A stretch of 5,650 nt of DNA from an uncultured Collinsella sp. (GTDB taxonomy: Bacteria; Actinomycetota; Coriobacteriia; Coriobacteriales; Coriobacteriaceae), in contig CABUSL010000121.1 in the NCBI GenBank assembly GCA_902494295.1, positions 1-5,650 on the forward strand. The letters are read 5' to 3'. Below the pieces are notes generated by a model. The model was not told the DNA's origin, ran no database searches, and saw only the letters and a program-made list of their open reading frames with translations. Positions 5,181-5,650 of this stretch are shown here, one piece after another. Both the position numbers and the translations under genes were made by a program. Position 1 is the first letter of the stretch, and each line of letters starts with the position of its first letter.

Positions 5181-5650
5181 TCAGTCTTCGATTTCAGGGT
5201 TCAGAAAGTCGATGTCCTCGTCCTCGGGATGCGCGAGAGCCTGTTTAATGGCCACTCCGCCCTTAATGGAGTAGATGACAGCCGTGAGCATGGAGAAGAT
5301 CACGCCGCCGTACACAAAGAAGATGCCGAGGGGCACCGAGCTTCCGTTGAGGCCCGGGAAGGCCGTAAGGGTTGAAGGTAAAAGATGCAGGCCGTCAATA
5401 ACGGGGAACCCGAGCAGCATGAGCGAGAAGCCGGTCATGAGCAGCGCAGTGGCAATCTTTCCGGGAAAGACGACATCGATGGGGCGACGGTGATAATGAC
5501 GCACGATAAGCGTGCCGATGCCCAGGTAGATGTCGCGGCCAATAATGAGCACGCAGACCCAGATGGGCAGCTCTCCGCGGACCACCAGTCCCAAGACGCC
5601 GGTGAACAGCAGCGCACGGTCGCAAATGGGGTCCATGACCTTGCCGAGCC
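5181..5650 (-). CDS. CDP-alcohol phosphatidyltransferase, 5' truncated (PgsA/cardiolipin-synthase type)
   Basis: The frame is open to the window edge and ends at TGA (5181-5183). The visible 155 residues begin LGKVMDPICDR, which is the second half of the CDP-alcohol transferase motif (G-x3-D-x3-D, with the two catalytic, metal-binding aspartates). The first half, D-G-x2-A-R, lies outside, so the ATG at 5634-5636 is internal. Four hydrophobic segments follow, interrupted by GRDIYLG and HRRPIDVVFPGKIATAL, and the tail is acidic and cytosolic (HPEDEDIDF). The enzyme joins a CDP-diacylglycerol phosphatidyl group to an alcohol, probably glycerol-3-phosphate or phosphatidylglycerol. The spacing and the GKIATAL motif resemble the actinobacterial PgsA2/cardiolipin-synthase subgroup near garA, but the substrate cannot be fixed from this fragment. 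Confidence 0.88.
   Translation of the reverse strand, partial: LGKVMDPICDRALLFTGVLGLVVRGELPIWVCVLIIGRDIYLGIGTLIVRHYHRRPIDVVFPGKIATALLMTGFSLMLLGFPVIDGLHLLPSTLTAFPGLNGSSVPLGIFFVYGGVIFSMLTAVIYSIKGGVAIKQALAHPEDEDIDFLNPEIED

Overview
The window looks like chromosomal DNA of a moderately GC-rich actinobacterium, most likely a Coriobacteriia member such as Collinsella. This is inferred from gene content, not from a marker gene. An actinobacterial block (CDP-alcohol phosphatidyltransferase, GarA-type FHA protein, FtsR-type MerR regulator) lies beside genes more typical of Firmicutes (a DUF1836 protein and a DegV-family lipid-binding protein). That mixture is common in gut Coriobacteriia.

Left part, plus strand (1-1016): the last 65 codons of thioredoxin reductase (trxB) and its terminator are followed by a promoter region with a partly palindromic site, and then a complete DUF1836 gene (351-962). 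The DUF1836 gene ends at a perfect 15-bp hairpin that also serves the convergent degV-family gene.

Middle, minus strand (1035-2066): a DegV-family gene (1035-1901) has an unusually structured upstream region. It contains a consensus TATAAT box, a 9-bp inverted repeat spanning the core promoter, and a 16-bp-arm palindrome just upstream. The core of that palindrome matches, at 20 of 23 positions and in the same orientation, the site in front of the DUF1836 gene. The simplest reading is that one regulator, probably the DUF1836 protein, controls both genes.

Right part, minus strand (2001-5650): five same-strand genes run leftward. They are a 5'-truncated CDP-alcohol phosphatidyltransferase (membrane phospholipid synthesis), a GarA/OdhI-like FHA protein, a FtsR-like MerR regulator, adenine phosphoribosyltransferase (apt), and a secreted PcsB-like NlpC/P60 peptidoglycan hydrolase. 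Gaps are 66, 3, 40 and 32 nt, and a Rho-independent terminator follows the last gene, so the set is probably one operon or overlapping transcripts. The first three match the pgsA2...garA-Rv1828 neighbourhood of mycobacteria. They suggest a link between membrane and wall growth, Ser/Thr-kinase signalling and division control.

No mobile element, CRISPR array, tRNA, rRNA or phage gene is visible, and no gene-free stretch exceeds 170 bases. I see no wholly new multi-gene system. The shared operator connecting the DUF1836 and DegV genes is the most novel signal.
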